DNA of 21,849 nt from AC-32 sp035518635 (GTDB lineage: Bacteria; Actinomycetota; Thermoleophilia; Gaiellales; Gaiellaceae): contig DATIXI010000042.1 in NCBI GenBank assembly GCA_035518635.1, forward strand, positions 1 through 21,849, written 5' to 3'. The notes below the pieces were generated by a model. The model ran no database searches and was not told the origin of the DNA. It saw only the letters and a list, made by a program, of their open reading frames with translations. The position numbers and the translations under genes were made by a program. Below are positions 7,574 to 14,511 of the stretch, piece by piece (within the stretch, counting starts at the first letter, position 1; every line of letters starts with the position of its first letter).

Positions 7574-8560
7574 TCAGGCGCTGCGCGCGCGACCGGGTGG
7601 GCTCGTCGACCTGTCGACGAGCACGACGATGAGGAGGGCCGCGCCACACGAGAGGCAGGCAACGGCTGCAGCGCGCTCGACGTCGGCCGGGAGCGCGGCC
7701 AGCACGTGTCCGCGGAGAAACGTCCCCAGGAGGGCTATCCCCTCGTACACCCCCGCGCTGCCGATGAGCAGGGCGGCCACCGTGCGCCACTCGCTCGACG
7801 TGAGCCCGGCGGCAAGCAGGAGGGCGACGGCGCACGTGAGGAGCAGGCTCAGCCCGCTCCGTGCTGAGACATCAGGCCGTCCGTAGAGCTCTCGTCCGAC
7901 TCGCGCCAGGACGAGAGCGGCCAGCGTTACCGCCGAGAGCATGATCAAGGCGGCCCGGTCGAGGTCGCCTCGCCGGAGGCGAAGCAGGGCTGGAAGCGAG
8001 AGGAGGACCACCGCGACCGGCCAGAACCAGAGTGGGGAGGGATCGGGCGAGTAGCGGAGGGTCCCGAGCAGTTGCAGTCGCTTCCCCTGCTCGAGGACGG
8101 GGATCGTCCACGTGCCGACGAGAGCGCTTCCCGGGCGTCGGGCGGCGGCGGCGAGCGAATGAAGGCGGTCCTCGTGCCACGAATAGGAAGGGCCGCTCGC
8201 CACGCGATGCCAGTCCGGCGAGGCGAGGGCGTCGAGACCGTGAGGGATCGCCCTGGGACGGGATCGATTGAGGTAGAAAGCGAGTGACCGCTCGTTGACC
8301 TCGACCCCCGCGCTCGAGAAGCGGAGGTACGGCTCGCCTTGGAAGCCGAGGACGGTCACTGTCCGGCCGGGCTGAACGCGGAGCCAGAGGCGCTGGTCGC
8401 CGTCCACGATTCTCGCCTTCACGCCCGCGGGCACTTCTCGGAGCCGGGCGACGAAGCTGGTCGCGGTGGGGCTGCCCGAGCCGTGGGCCCAGACCTGCGA
8501 CGGCAGCACCATCGCAGCCGCCCCGACGACCGCCAGCACGCGGATGCGGTGGCCCCACAC
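7574..8560 (-). CDS. exported five-helix membrane protein of unknown function, linked to SCO
   Basis: The product is 328 residues. A signal peptide (about 1-25, ending VWA before HGSGS) leads into an extracytoplasmic beta-rich domain to about residue 170, with conserved-looking segments (VKARIVDGDQRLWLRV, YLRFSSAGVEVN, SYSWHEDRLH). Five hydrophobic helices follow (from about 177), and a Cys pair (CLSC) sits in the last one. The arrangement, a copper-protein-sized outer domain followed by a helical bundle, recalls CopC-CopD proteins, but I see no convincing copper motif, so the function is unassigned. The start is GTG at 8560, 10 bases after the SCO stop at 8571, which indicates one transcript and a probable role with SCO in oxidase or copper maturation. 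There is no clear ribosome site, so translation may be coupled. Confidence 0.75.
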   Translation of the reverse strand: MWGHRIRVLAVVGAAAMVLPSQVWAHGSGSPTATSFVARLREVPAGVKARIVDGDQRLWLRVQPGRTVTVLGFQGEPYLRFSSAGVEVNERSLAFYLNRSRPRAIPHGLDALASPDWHRVASGPSYSWHEDRLHSLAAAARRPGSALVGTWTIPVLEQGKRLQLLGTLRYSPDPSPLWFWPVAVVLLSLPALLRLRRGDLDRAALIMLSAVTLAALVLARVGRELYGRPDVSARSGLSLLLTCAVALLLAAGLTSSEWRTVAALLIGSAGVYEGIALLGTFLRGHVLAALPADVERAAAVACLSCGAALLIVVLVDRSTSPPGRARSA

Positions 8561-8570
8561 CAGCGGAGGT

Positions 8571-9281
8571 CTACGTCTGCGGGGACGGGAGCTGCTCGAG
8601 CACGGTGGCCACGTCCTTTCCCACGAACGGGTAGAGGAACAGCGCGCGCTCGTAGCCGGCTCGATCGACCACGTACGAGGCCTCGGTGTGCGCGATCTCG
8701 TGGACCGTGACGCCGGCGATCACCTTCTTCTTGGCCAGGACGCCGATCTTGTAGCTCTTCCAGACCGGGGCGGTGCGCGCGTAGCCTCCCACGGCCCAGT
8801 GCCATTGCGGGACCAGGTGCCACTTCTTCCTGTCCTGCCGGAAGGTCGCCGGGGAGTTCGCCCACGGGTTCACGCTGACGGCGACGATCACCGGTCGCCT
8901 TGCGGCCGGTGTGGCGGCGACGGCGCTGTTCAGCTGCTTCGCCTCGAGTGGGCAGAGGTTCCGGCACACCGGGTCGATGAACGTGACGATTACCGGCCTT
9001 CCGTGAAACCGGGCCAGCGAGATCGCCGCCCCGTGCTCGTCGACGAGGCGGAAGTTCGGAGCGTGTTGGGCCCCGGCCGGCCACGTCGCGGCCGGGCGAC
9101 CGGCGAGGCTCGAGATCGGGCTAGTCGTCGACGAGCCGCGCACAAGCGCGATGCCCCCGCCGAGCGCGATTCCCAGGGCGAGGGCGACGAGCACCCAGCT
9201 CCAGAGAGGGAGGACCGGCAGCAGTGCCCGCTGTCGCGAGGCGCCGGTCTTCCCGGCCGCGGTTGAGTGGTTCGCAGACAT
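8571..9281 (-). CDS. SCO1/SenC-family copper chaperone for cytochrome c oxidase
   Basis: This 236-residue, membrane-anchored thioredoxin-fold protein delivers copper to the CuA site of subunit II. An N-terminal anchor at about 27-48 is followed by the SCO domain: APNFRLVDEHGAAISL, then the copper-binding C106-x3-C110 in FIDPVCRNLCPL, and the third ligand His198 in IAHTEASYVVD. All three ligands are present, so it is probably functional. ATG 9281 is preferred; an in-frame ATG at 9329 would overlap the start of the divergent gene at 9328. It is the first gene of a leftward unit with the five-helix protein, head to head with the rightward oxidase block, and its context fits assembly of the oxidase encoded at 11069-14501. 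Confidence 0.9.
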   Translation of the reverse strand: MSANHSTAAGKTGASRQRALLPVLPLWSWVLVALALGIALGGGIALVRGSSTTSPISSLAGRPAATWPAGAQHAPNFRLVDEHGAAISLARFHGRPVIVTFIDPVCRNLCPLEAKQLNSAVAATPAARRPVIVAVSVNPWANSPATFRQDRKKWHLVPQWHWAVGGYARTAPVWKSYKIGVLAKKKVIAGVTVHEIAHTEASYVVDRAGYERALFLYPFVGKDVATVLEQLPSPQT

Positions 9282-9327
9282 TCGAGCCGTACGCGAGAAG
9301 ACCCCGCTGGGCCGAGAATACACCTGC

Positions 9328-10038
9328 ATGTCAACGAGGACGACGGCTTCGGTCCGAGCGCCGCTCTCGCGCTGTCTCGCGGCGCTCGCGGCGCTCGCGG
9401 GCTGTGTCGCTCTTCACGCACCCGCAGCACGTGCGGACGGCGACCCGGCGAGCGACGTCCTCCTCGTCGAGCCCGCGTTCGTGCCCGGCGACGCAGGCAT
9501 CCCGGAGACCGAACGGGTGCGACTGACGGCTGTGCTCCGCGAGGCGAAGTCCGCCGGCTTTCCCGTCCGGGTCGCGCTGATCGGCTCCTCGTACGACCTC
9601 GGCTCGGTCTACGTCCTCTGGCGCAAGCCGCGCTCCTATGCCCGCTTCCTCGGCACGGAGCTCTCGATCGGCTACCGCGGCCGCGTCCTCGTGGTGATGC
9701 CGAACGGCTTCGGCCTCTACCACCACGGGCACCCGGTGCGGGCGGAGCTGTCGTCCCTGCGAGGCCTGCGGGTCGGGCCGGGCGGGCCGGGCCTCGCTGC
9801 CGCCGCCACCACGGCCACGCAGCGGCTCGCAGCGAAGGCCGGCCACCGACTACGCGTGCCGGCGGCCGTGGCGCGGTCACCGGCCACCACGAGCGGTGGG
9901 CACGGGCTCCGAACCTGGGCGGTCCTCGGGGCCGGGCTCGCGGTCATTGCGGGCGCGTGGGCTCTCAGCCTCCACCTCAGGCCGCTGCGGCGGCGCCGAG
10001 CCCCGCCTTCCGACGGCGAATTCTCAGGAAGGTCTTAG
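9328..10038 (+). CDS. exported, membrane-anchored TPM-like domain protein
   Basis: The product is 236 residues. An N-terminal signal peptide (about 1-36, ending ARA before DGDP) precedes a globular domain at about 40-150 with LVEPAFVPGD, PVRVALIGSSYDLGS and GYRGRVLVVMPNGFGLYHHG. The GRVLVVMPNGFGLY segment resembles the core of TPM (YgcG-type) domains, which sit outside the membrane. A C-terminal helix (TWAVLGAGLAVIAGAWAL) followed by an Arg-rich tail anchors it, with the tail in the cytoplasm. ATG 9328 has only a weak ribosome site. The gap to the divergent SCO start is 46 bases. It is the first gene on the oxidase side, so a role in oxidase biogenesis is plausible but unproven. Its stop codon lies inside the heptamer array at 10022-10061. 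Confidence 0.7.
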   Translation: MSTRTTASVRAPLSRCLAALAALAGCVALHAPAARADGDPASDVLLVEPAFVPGDAGIPETERVRLTAVLREAKSAGFPVRVALIGSSYDLGSVYVLWRKPRSYARFLGTELSIGYRGRVLVVMPNGFGLYHHGHPVRAELSSLRGLRVGPGGPGLAAAATTATQRLAAKAGHRLRVPAAVARSPATTSGGHGLRTWAVLGAGLAVIAGAWALSLHLRPLRRRRAPPSDGEFSGRS

Positions 10039-10061
10039 CAAGATCTCAGGCTGCTCTTAGC
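10022..10061 (+). promoter_or_regulatory. four heptamers at 11-base period, PhoP/OmpR-type direct-repeat site
   Basis: TCTCAGG (10022), TCTTAGC (10033), TCTCAGG (10044) and TCTTAGC (10055) are each separated by 4 bases, giving an exact 11-base period. This is the geometry bound by tandem dimers of OmpR/PhoB-type response regulators; the actinobacterial PhoP box is a TCACAGC-type pair with a 4-base spacer. The second heptamer contains the stop codon of the preceding gene. The array ends 22 bases before the 54-residue protein and may control it and the oxidase genes beyond. Confidence 0.6.
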
Positions 10062-10083
10062 CCGGCTCGTGAGCATGCGCTGC

Positions 10084-10248
10084 ATGACCACAACGACAGC
10101 CATCATCCTCAACGGCATCCTCGCGGTCTGGCTGCTCGCGGCCCTCGCGCTCGTGATGGTCACGGGTCACCGCGCCGCGGGTTCAAAGGCCGTCGAGCCC
10201 CAGCCTCTCCGGGCCGAAGAAGCCCCGGAGCTCGAGCGCGCCGCCTAG
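10084..10248 (+). CDS. 54-residue single-helix membrane peptide
   Basis: The short frame begins MTTTTAIILNGILAVWLLAA and ends ELERAA. It has one transmembrane helix (about 6-26) followed by a 28-residue charged cytoplasmic-type tail. ATG 10084 is chosen; an in-frame ATG at 10075 would add three residues. The ribosome site is weak. The Thr-rich start followed by a single helix is a pattern I associate with short actinobacterial membrane peptides of unknown function, from memory only. It lies directly behind the heptamer array and ahead of the oxidase genes, and a GC-rich hairpin follows its stop codon by 6 bases. Coding status rests on its clean helix and position; it could be a small respiratory accessory peptide. 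Confidence 0.55.
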   Translation: MTTTTAIILNGILAVWLLAALALVMVTGHRAAGSKAVEPQPLRAEEAPELERAA

Positions 10249-10254
10249 CGCCCG

Positions 10255-10270
10255 GCCGGGCCGGCCCGGC
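10255..10270 (+). terminator. GC hairpin after the 54-residue gene (terminator-like, no T run)
   Basis: GCCGGGCCGGCCCGGC is a perfect 16-base palindrome beginning 6 bases after the TAG at 10246-10248. Its position fits transcription ending or RNA processing, but no T tract follows. Confidence 0.3.
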
Positions 10271-10405
10271 GACGCGGACGCTCGATCTGTGAGATAGTCG
10301 CCGCAGCCGGACAGTGAAGATCCCACGTATCGGGGTGCGCCGTGGCGCCGGGGGAGTGGGCAGGCAACCGGGGCGAAGCGTGCCCCCAGGGCAAGGGACC
10401 CGACG
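10271..10405 (+). other. leader of the oxidase operon with several possible stems
   Basis: These 135 bases hold no credible frame. CCACG (10323-10327) can pair with CGTGG (10341-10345), and GGGGC (10370-10374) with GCCCC (10382-10386) around a 7-base loop. AAGGGA near 10393 serves as the ribosome site of the GTG at 10406. No known riboswitch class was recognised. Confidence 0.3.
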
Positions 10406-11065
10406 GTGATCTGGAGGATCACCGGCGTGGTTCTCGGCGTGGTCGTCGCCGGCGTCCTGATCGGCTTCTACGTCGCGAACTGGCTGCTGAGCGGGCCGCC
10501 CACCTATGACGCCCGGACGAGCGGCACCACCGCGAACATCACGATCCAGACCGTCGCAGCGGTCGGCTCGCAGCTTGCGCCGCACCCGGACTGGGTCTCC
10601 TACCTCATTCGCAACCCGTCCTCTGGCTCCTGGGAGCGAAGCACGATCTGGACCGTCCCGGCGCACGCGCTCGTGCACGTCAAGATCCTCCAGTTCGACG
10701 GCGACAGCGGTCTTCGCAATCCCTTCCTCGCCAGGCCGGAGGGTCTGGTCGGGTCGCCGACGCTCGACGGCAAGCCCTTCCAGGAGATCAACCCGGACGA
10801 TGCCTCGCACACGTTCGCGATCCCGCAGCTCGGCGTGCTCGTCCCGCTCGCGGGTGTCCCGGACGACGCCAAGAACCAGTGCGGCTACGCGCCGTGCGAT
10901 CCGACCTCCATGGCGCACCGTACGATCGAGTTCACGTTCCGGACCGGCAAGAAGGGCAAGTACCGCTGGCAGTGCTTCGTCCCCTGCGCCGCGGGGTTCC
11001 AGTTCGGCTTCGGCGGGCCGATGCAGACGATCGGCTACATGGACGGCTTCGTGAACGTCGTCTGA
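10406..11065 (+). CDS. COX2-like cupredoxin with incomplete CuA site, membrane-anchored
   Basis: The product is 219 residues. An N-terminal anchor (about 5-28, ITGVVLGVVVAGVLIGFYVA) leads to an extracytoplasmic cupredoxin-like domain. His135 (DASHTFAIP) matches the first CuA ligand position. The C-terminal loop WQCFVPCAAGFQFGF has the CuA spacing C190-x3-C194, but the Glu, His and Met of the normal motif are not conserved, so a true binuclear site is unlikely. A second pair, C159-x4-C164, is extra and may form a disulfide. The start is GTG at 10406 with AAGGGA upstream. It sits 3 bases before subunit II in the same direction, so it belongs to the oxidase operon; it may be a copper carrier, an extra subunit or a structural partner. 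Confidence 0.8.
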   Translation: MIWRITGVVLGVVVAGVLIGFYVANWLLSGPPTYDARTSGTTANITIQTVAAVGSQLAPHPDWVSYLIRNPSSGSWERSTIWTVPAHALVHVKILQFDGDSGLRNPFLARPEGLVGSPTLDGKPFQEINPDDASHTFAIPQLGVLVPLAGVPDDAKNQCGYAPCDPTSMAHRTIEFTFRTGKKGKYRWQCFVPCAAGFQFGFGGPMQTIGYMDGFVNVV

Positions 11066-11068
11066 ACG

Positions 11069-11926
11069 ATGGCGATTGCGCACACACAACCCGGCGGGGA
11101 CATCCATCATGGACGCCGCGTTCTCGTCCTCTGGCTGGCGATCAGCGCGATCGTGACGCCGATCGCCGTGTTCGTGGTCGGGCCGCTGATCCCGCCCGGG
11201 AATGGCAGCGTGCAGGCCGAGGGCCAAGTGTTCGACAACCAGGTCCTGATCGGCGTCTCGGCGCCGATCATCGTCTTCGTCCTCGTGATGCTCGGCTACA
11301 CGCTGATCGTCTTCCACCAGCGCGACGCCGTTCTCGAGGGGCCGCCGGTCAGAGGGGACTCCCGCCTCCAGCTGTGGTGGATCGTGATCACCTCGGTGAC
11401 CGTCCTCGGTCTCGCGGCCTTCGGGACCTACGAGCTCGTGAAGGACGGGGCAGGCGGCGGACAGGGCCCGAGCGCGACGTTCCTGCCGTCGAATCACAAC
11501 CAGGCGATGGACGTCCAGGTGATCGGCCAGCAGTGGGAGTTCACCTACCGCTACCCGACGTACGGCGGGCTCGAGACGCCTCACCTCTACCTGCCCGCCG
11601 ACACGCTGATCCGGCTCCACGTCACCTCCCTCGACGTGGTGCACTCCTTCTGGGCGGTCAATCTCGGCGTGAAGGCGGATGCAAACCCGGGAACGGACAA
11701 CGTCGTCTACGTCCAGACGAAGCACCCGCTGGCCCTGAACATCCGTTGCTCAGAGCTGTGCGGCCTCTGGCACGGCTACATGTTCGACGGGCAGGGCCGC
11801 GTGGTCTCGCAGTCGGAGTTCGCGAGCTGGATCAAGCAGCAGCAGGCGCTGTACGGGCCCGTCTTGAAGTATCTGCCCCCGTACTCGACGACCTACTCTC
11901 CTGAGCCGCAGCTGAGGGCCGGGTGA
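11069..11926 (+). CDS. ctaC: cytochrome c oxidase subunit II
   Basis: This 285-residue subunit receives electrons from cytochrome c through CuA and passes them to subunit I. Two N-terminal helices (about 17-40 and 56-82) are followed by a third hydrophobic stretch (LWWIVITSVTVLGLAAFG), then the periplasmic-side cupredoxin domain. The CuA ligands are complete: His192 (VVHSFW) and C227-S-E-L-C231-G-L-W-H235-G-Y-M238. QQWEFTYRYP is the conserved aromatic region that feeds electrons to heme a. No fused cytochrome c domain is present, unlike many caa3-type enzymes, so a separate donor is needed; the diheme cytochrome at 21099 is a candidate. ATG 11069 follows the cupredoxin stop by 3 bases, and its TGA overlaps the next GTG (GTGA). 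Confidence 0.95.
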   Translation: MAIAHTQPGGDIHHGRRVLVLWLAISAIVTPIAVFVVGPLIPPGNGSVQAEGQVFDNQVLIGVSAPIIVFVLVMLGYTLIVFHQRDAVLEGPPVRGDSRLQLWWIVITSVTVLGLAAFGTYELVKDGAGGGQGPSATFLPSNHNQAMDVQVIGQQWEFTYRYPTYGGLETPHLYLPADTLIRLHVTSLDVVHSFWAVNLGVKADANPGTDNVVYVQTKHPLALNIRCSELCGLWHGYMFDGQGRVVSQSEFASWIKQQQALYGPVLKYLPPYSTTYSPEPQLRAG

Positions 11927-13812
11927 GCGAAGGCTCGACAGCCACTTCCGCCCGGCCGCTCTGGCGCCGCCTGATCGGGTTCAACCTGCTCTTGGCGGTC
12001 GTGCTCGGTGTCGCTGGCTGGTACCTCGGCTGGTACATCGGCAAGCACGCCACCGCGACCAGCCTCTCGTATTTCGGCGACACCGACCAGAACGACATCT
12101 CAGTGTTCCTGGGCTACACGTTGGGAGTGGTCGGGTTCCTGATCGGGCTCGGCTTCCTGCAGTACCCGCTCGCCCGGCTACGCGGCTATCCACCCTCGCT
12201 GCGCGAGAAGGAGACGGAGGGGATCGGGCGCTACTTCGGGCTCTGCACCGACCACAAGGTAGTGGGCATCCAGTACTTCTTCGGCATCGGGTTCTTCTTC
12301 GCCGTCGGCGGGCTGAACGCCATGCTCATCCGCTTCGAGCTCCTGCGGCCCACCCCCGTCTTCAACTCGGGCAACTACCTGACGCTCGTGGGGCTGCACG
12401 GGACGATGATGATGGGGATGATGACGAGCGCGATCCTCGGGCCGTTTGCGAACTACTTCGTCCCGATCATGATCGGCGCTCGCCGGATGGCGTTCCCGCG
12501 AATCGAGTCGTTCACGTTCTGGCTGCTCATGGCCGCGGGAACAATCCTGCTCACGACGGTCTTCTTCGGCGGCTTCCCCACCGGCTGGACCGGCTACGGG
12601 CCTCTGAACGACCAGGCGAACTACGGCATGGACGCCTACATCATGTTCTTCGCGCTCGTCGGCGTCTCGATGTGCCTGCTCGGCATGAACATGCTCGCCA
12701 CGGTCGTGACGATGCGGGCGCCGGGGATGACGTGGTCGCGCCTGCCGATCTTCGTCTGGGGCGTCGTGTCGACGTCCATCCTGAACCTCCTCGCCGCCCC
12801 GGTGCTGATCGCTGCACTGGCGATGGGGCTGCTCGACCGGACCGCCCAGACCACGTTCTTCATCTCGAGCGGCGGGGGGAGCCAGTACCTCTACGAGAAC
12901 CTTTTCTGGTTCTTCGGCCACCCGGAGGTCTACATCCTCGCCCTGCCCGGGTTCGCCGTCCTCCTCGAGATCCTGCCGGTCTTCTCGCGGAAGCCGCTCT
13001 GGGGTTACCGCCTGGCTGTCGCAGGGATGCTCGGAGTCACGCTCCTGAGCTTCCTCGTTTGGCAGCACCACCTCTTCATGAGCGGCATCAACAGCAACCT
13101 CAGACCGTTCTACATGCTCTCGACCGAGCTGATCTCCATCCCGACCGGCTTCACCTTCCTCTGCGGGCTGATGACGCTCTGGCGGGGAAGCATCCGCTTC
13201 ACGGTGCCGATGCTGTTCGCGCTCGCGTGGTTCTTCAACTTCCTGATCGGCGGCCTCTCCGGGATCTTCAACTCCGACACGCCGAGCGACACGACCGAGC
13301 ACGGCAGCTTCTTCGTCATGGCGCACTTCCACTACACGATCATGGGTGGGTTGATCTTCACGTTCTTCGCCGCGATCTACTTCTGGCTTCCGAAGATGAC
13401 CGGCCTGGAGCTGAACGAACGTCTGGGGAAGATCCACTTCTGGAGCATGTTCCTCGCCTTCAACTCGACGTTCCTGCCGCTGTTCGTCGTCGGTTTCAAG
13501 GGCATGCCGCGGCGCGTGGTCACGTATGCGCCCAACCTGCAGTTCCTCAACGACTGGGCCTCGGTGTCGGCCTTCGTCCTCGGGCTGTCGATGCTCGTAT
13601 TCCTCGGAAACCTCGTCTACTCGCTCCTGTTCGCACGGGTCCGTGCGGAGCGGAACCCCTGGGAATCGCTGTCCATCGAATGGCAGCTCCCCTCGCCCGT
13701 CCCGGTTCAGAACTTCGATCGGATCCCGACCTTCGAGAGCGACCCGTATGGATACGGGGACGGAGCCGTCCCGGTCGCGCGCCCGGCCGGCGCCCCGGCG
13801 ACAGGGAGCTGA
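11923..13812 (+). CDS. ctaD: cytochrome c oxidase subunit I, alternative type
   Basis: This 629-residue catalytic subunit reduces oxygen at a heme-CuB site. The heme and copper ligands are intact: His159 (LHGTMMMG), the cross-linking H333-P-E-V-Y337, H382-H383 (WQHHLF) and H468/H470 (AHFHY). Glu335 of the D-pathway end is present. The motif normally reading GAPDMAFPR is GARRMAFPR here (Arg188 replaces the D-pathway Asp), and PTGIK is PTGFT (Thr411 replaces the K-pathway Lys). About 100 N-terminal residues add two extra helices (about 17-40 and 60-83) before the canonical domain. GTG 11923 overlaps the subunit II stop by 4 bases, so translation is probably coupled. It resembles alternative (CoxN-like) oxidases, from memory. 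Confidence 0.95.
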   Translation: MSEGSTATSARPLWRRLIGFNLLLAVVLGVAGWYLGWYIGKHATATSLSYFGDTDQNDISVFLGYTLGVVGFLIGLGFLQYPLARLRGYPPSLREKETEGIGRYFGLCTDHKVVGIQYFFGIGFFFAVGGLNAMLIRFELLRPTPVFNSGNYLTLVGLHGTMMMGMMTSAILGPFANYFVPIMIGARRMAFPRIESFTFWLLMAAGTILLTTVFFGGFPTGWTGYGPLNDQANYGMDAYIMFFALVGVSMCLLGMNMLATVVTMRAPGMTWSRLPIFVWGVVSTSILNLLAAPVLIAALAMGLLDRTAQTTFFISSGGGSQYLYENLFWFFGHPEVYILALPGFAVLLEILPVFSRKPLWGYRLAVAGMLGVTLLSFLVWQHHLFMSGINSNLRPFYMLSTELISIPTGFTFLCGLMTLWRGSIRFTVPMLFALAWFFNFLIGGLSGIFNSDTPSDTTEHGSFFVMAHFHYTIMGGLIFTFFAAIYFWLPKMTGLELNERLGKIHFWSMFLAFNSTFLPLFVVGFKGMPRRVVTYAPNLQFLNDWASVSAFVLGLSMLVFLGNLVYSLLFARVRAERNPWESLSIEWQLPSPVPVQNFDRIPTFESDPYGYGDGAVPVARPAGAPATGS

Positions 13813-13814
13813 CG

Positions 13815-14501
13815 ATGGGCGAGATCGAATGGGTTCGTGAAGGAACGACGTACGAGATCGTCGAGTCCGAGGACCCAGAGATCCTCGGGCGGAACCTCGC
13901 CAGCGGGGCCCACCTGCTCGCGAGCGCGACGGCGATGTTCTTCCTCGGATTCGTCTTCGCCTACTTCTACCTGCGGTCGCTGAACAGCAATGACCTCTGG
14001 CGGCCGAAGGGAGTCGACCCGTCGCTCACGCTCGGGACGATCGCGACCGCCGCCTGGATCCTCGGTGCCGTCGTGCTCTGGCTCGGCCTCCGCGACCGCC
14101 GCGCCGATCGCCGCCGGCAGTGGCGGCAGAAGGGAGCAATCGCGCTGGCTCTCGGGCTTGTGGGGGTCGCATGCCAAATCGCCGCCTGGTTCACCGTCGG
14201 CTTCGGGCCGACCGAGGGCGGCTTCGCCTCCGTCTACTTCGGCTGGACCGGATTCATCGTCCTCTTCGGCCTGGGCGCCGCGTATTGGCTCGAGACGACG
14301 CTCGCCTCGTCGATTCGCTATCGGAAAACCCTGGTCGGTTCGCCCGAGCCGGGCGAGGCTTCCGGCGATCCGTACCGGACGGCCCACGACATCGAGGATC
14401 CGCTCTCGCTCGTCCCGCCCAGCCTCGAGGCCGTGACGTTCTACTGGATCTACTTCGCGGTGCTCGTCGTGATCGCCTGGGTCATCCTCTACCTCCTCTG
14501 A
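13815..14501 (+). CDS. ctaE: cytochrome c oxidase subunit III
   Basis: This 228-residue membrane subunit stabilises subunit I and is thought to support proton uptake. After a soluble N-terminal stretch of about 30 residues there are five helices: AHLLASATAMFFLGFVFAYF, the segment with AAWILGAVVLWLGL, GAIALALGLVGVACQIAAW, the VYFGWTGFIVLFGLGAAYW region, and a C-terminal helix ending VVIAWVILYLL. This matches the short bacterial form that lacks the first two helices of the seven-helix type. The final segment SLEAVTFYWIYFAVLVVIAW is the conserved signature region. ATG 13815 lies 2 bases after the subunit I stop, with GGGAG inside that gene as ribosome site, so it is in the same operon. Confidence 0.92.
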   Translation: MGEIEWVREGTTYEIVESEDPEILGRNLASGAHLLASATAMFFLGFVFAYFYLRSLNSNDLWRPKGVDPSLTLGTIATAAWILGAVVLWLGLRDRRADRRRQWRQKGAIALALGLVGVACQIAAWFTVGFGPTEGGFASVYFGWTGFIVLFGLGAAYWLETTLASSIRYRKTLVGSPEPGEASGDPYRTAHDIEDPLSLVPPSLEAVTFYWIYFAVLVVIAWVILYLL

Positions 14502-14511
14502 GCGGGCTCCG

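Noticed and set aside
10271..10405. Cobalamin, c-di-GMP or c-di-AMP riboswitch before the oxidase operon
   Set aside because: None of the diagnostic conserved boxes of these classes could be found.
12178..13437. Long minus-strand frame opposite oxidase subunit I
   Set aside because: The translation is a His/Glu/Asp/Arg-rich shadow without domains, while the plus strand encodes an unmistakable oxidase.
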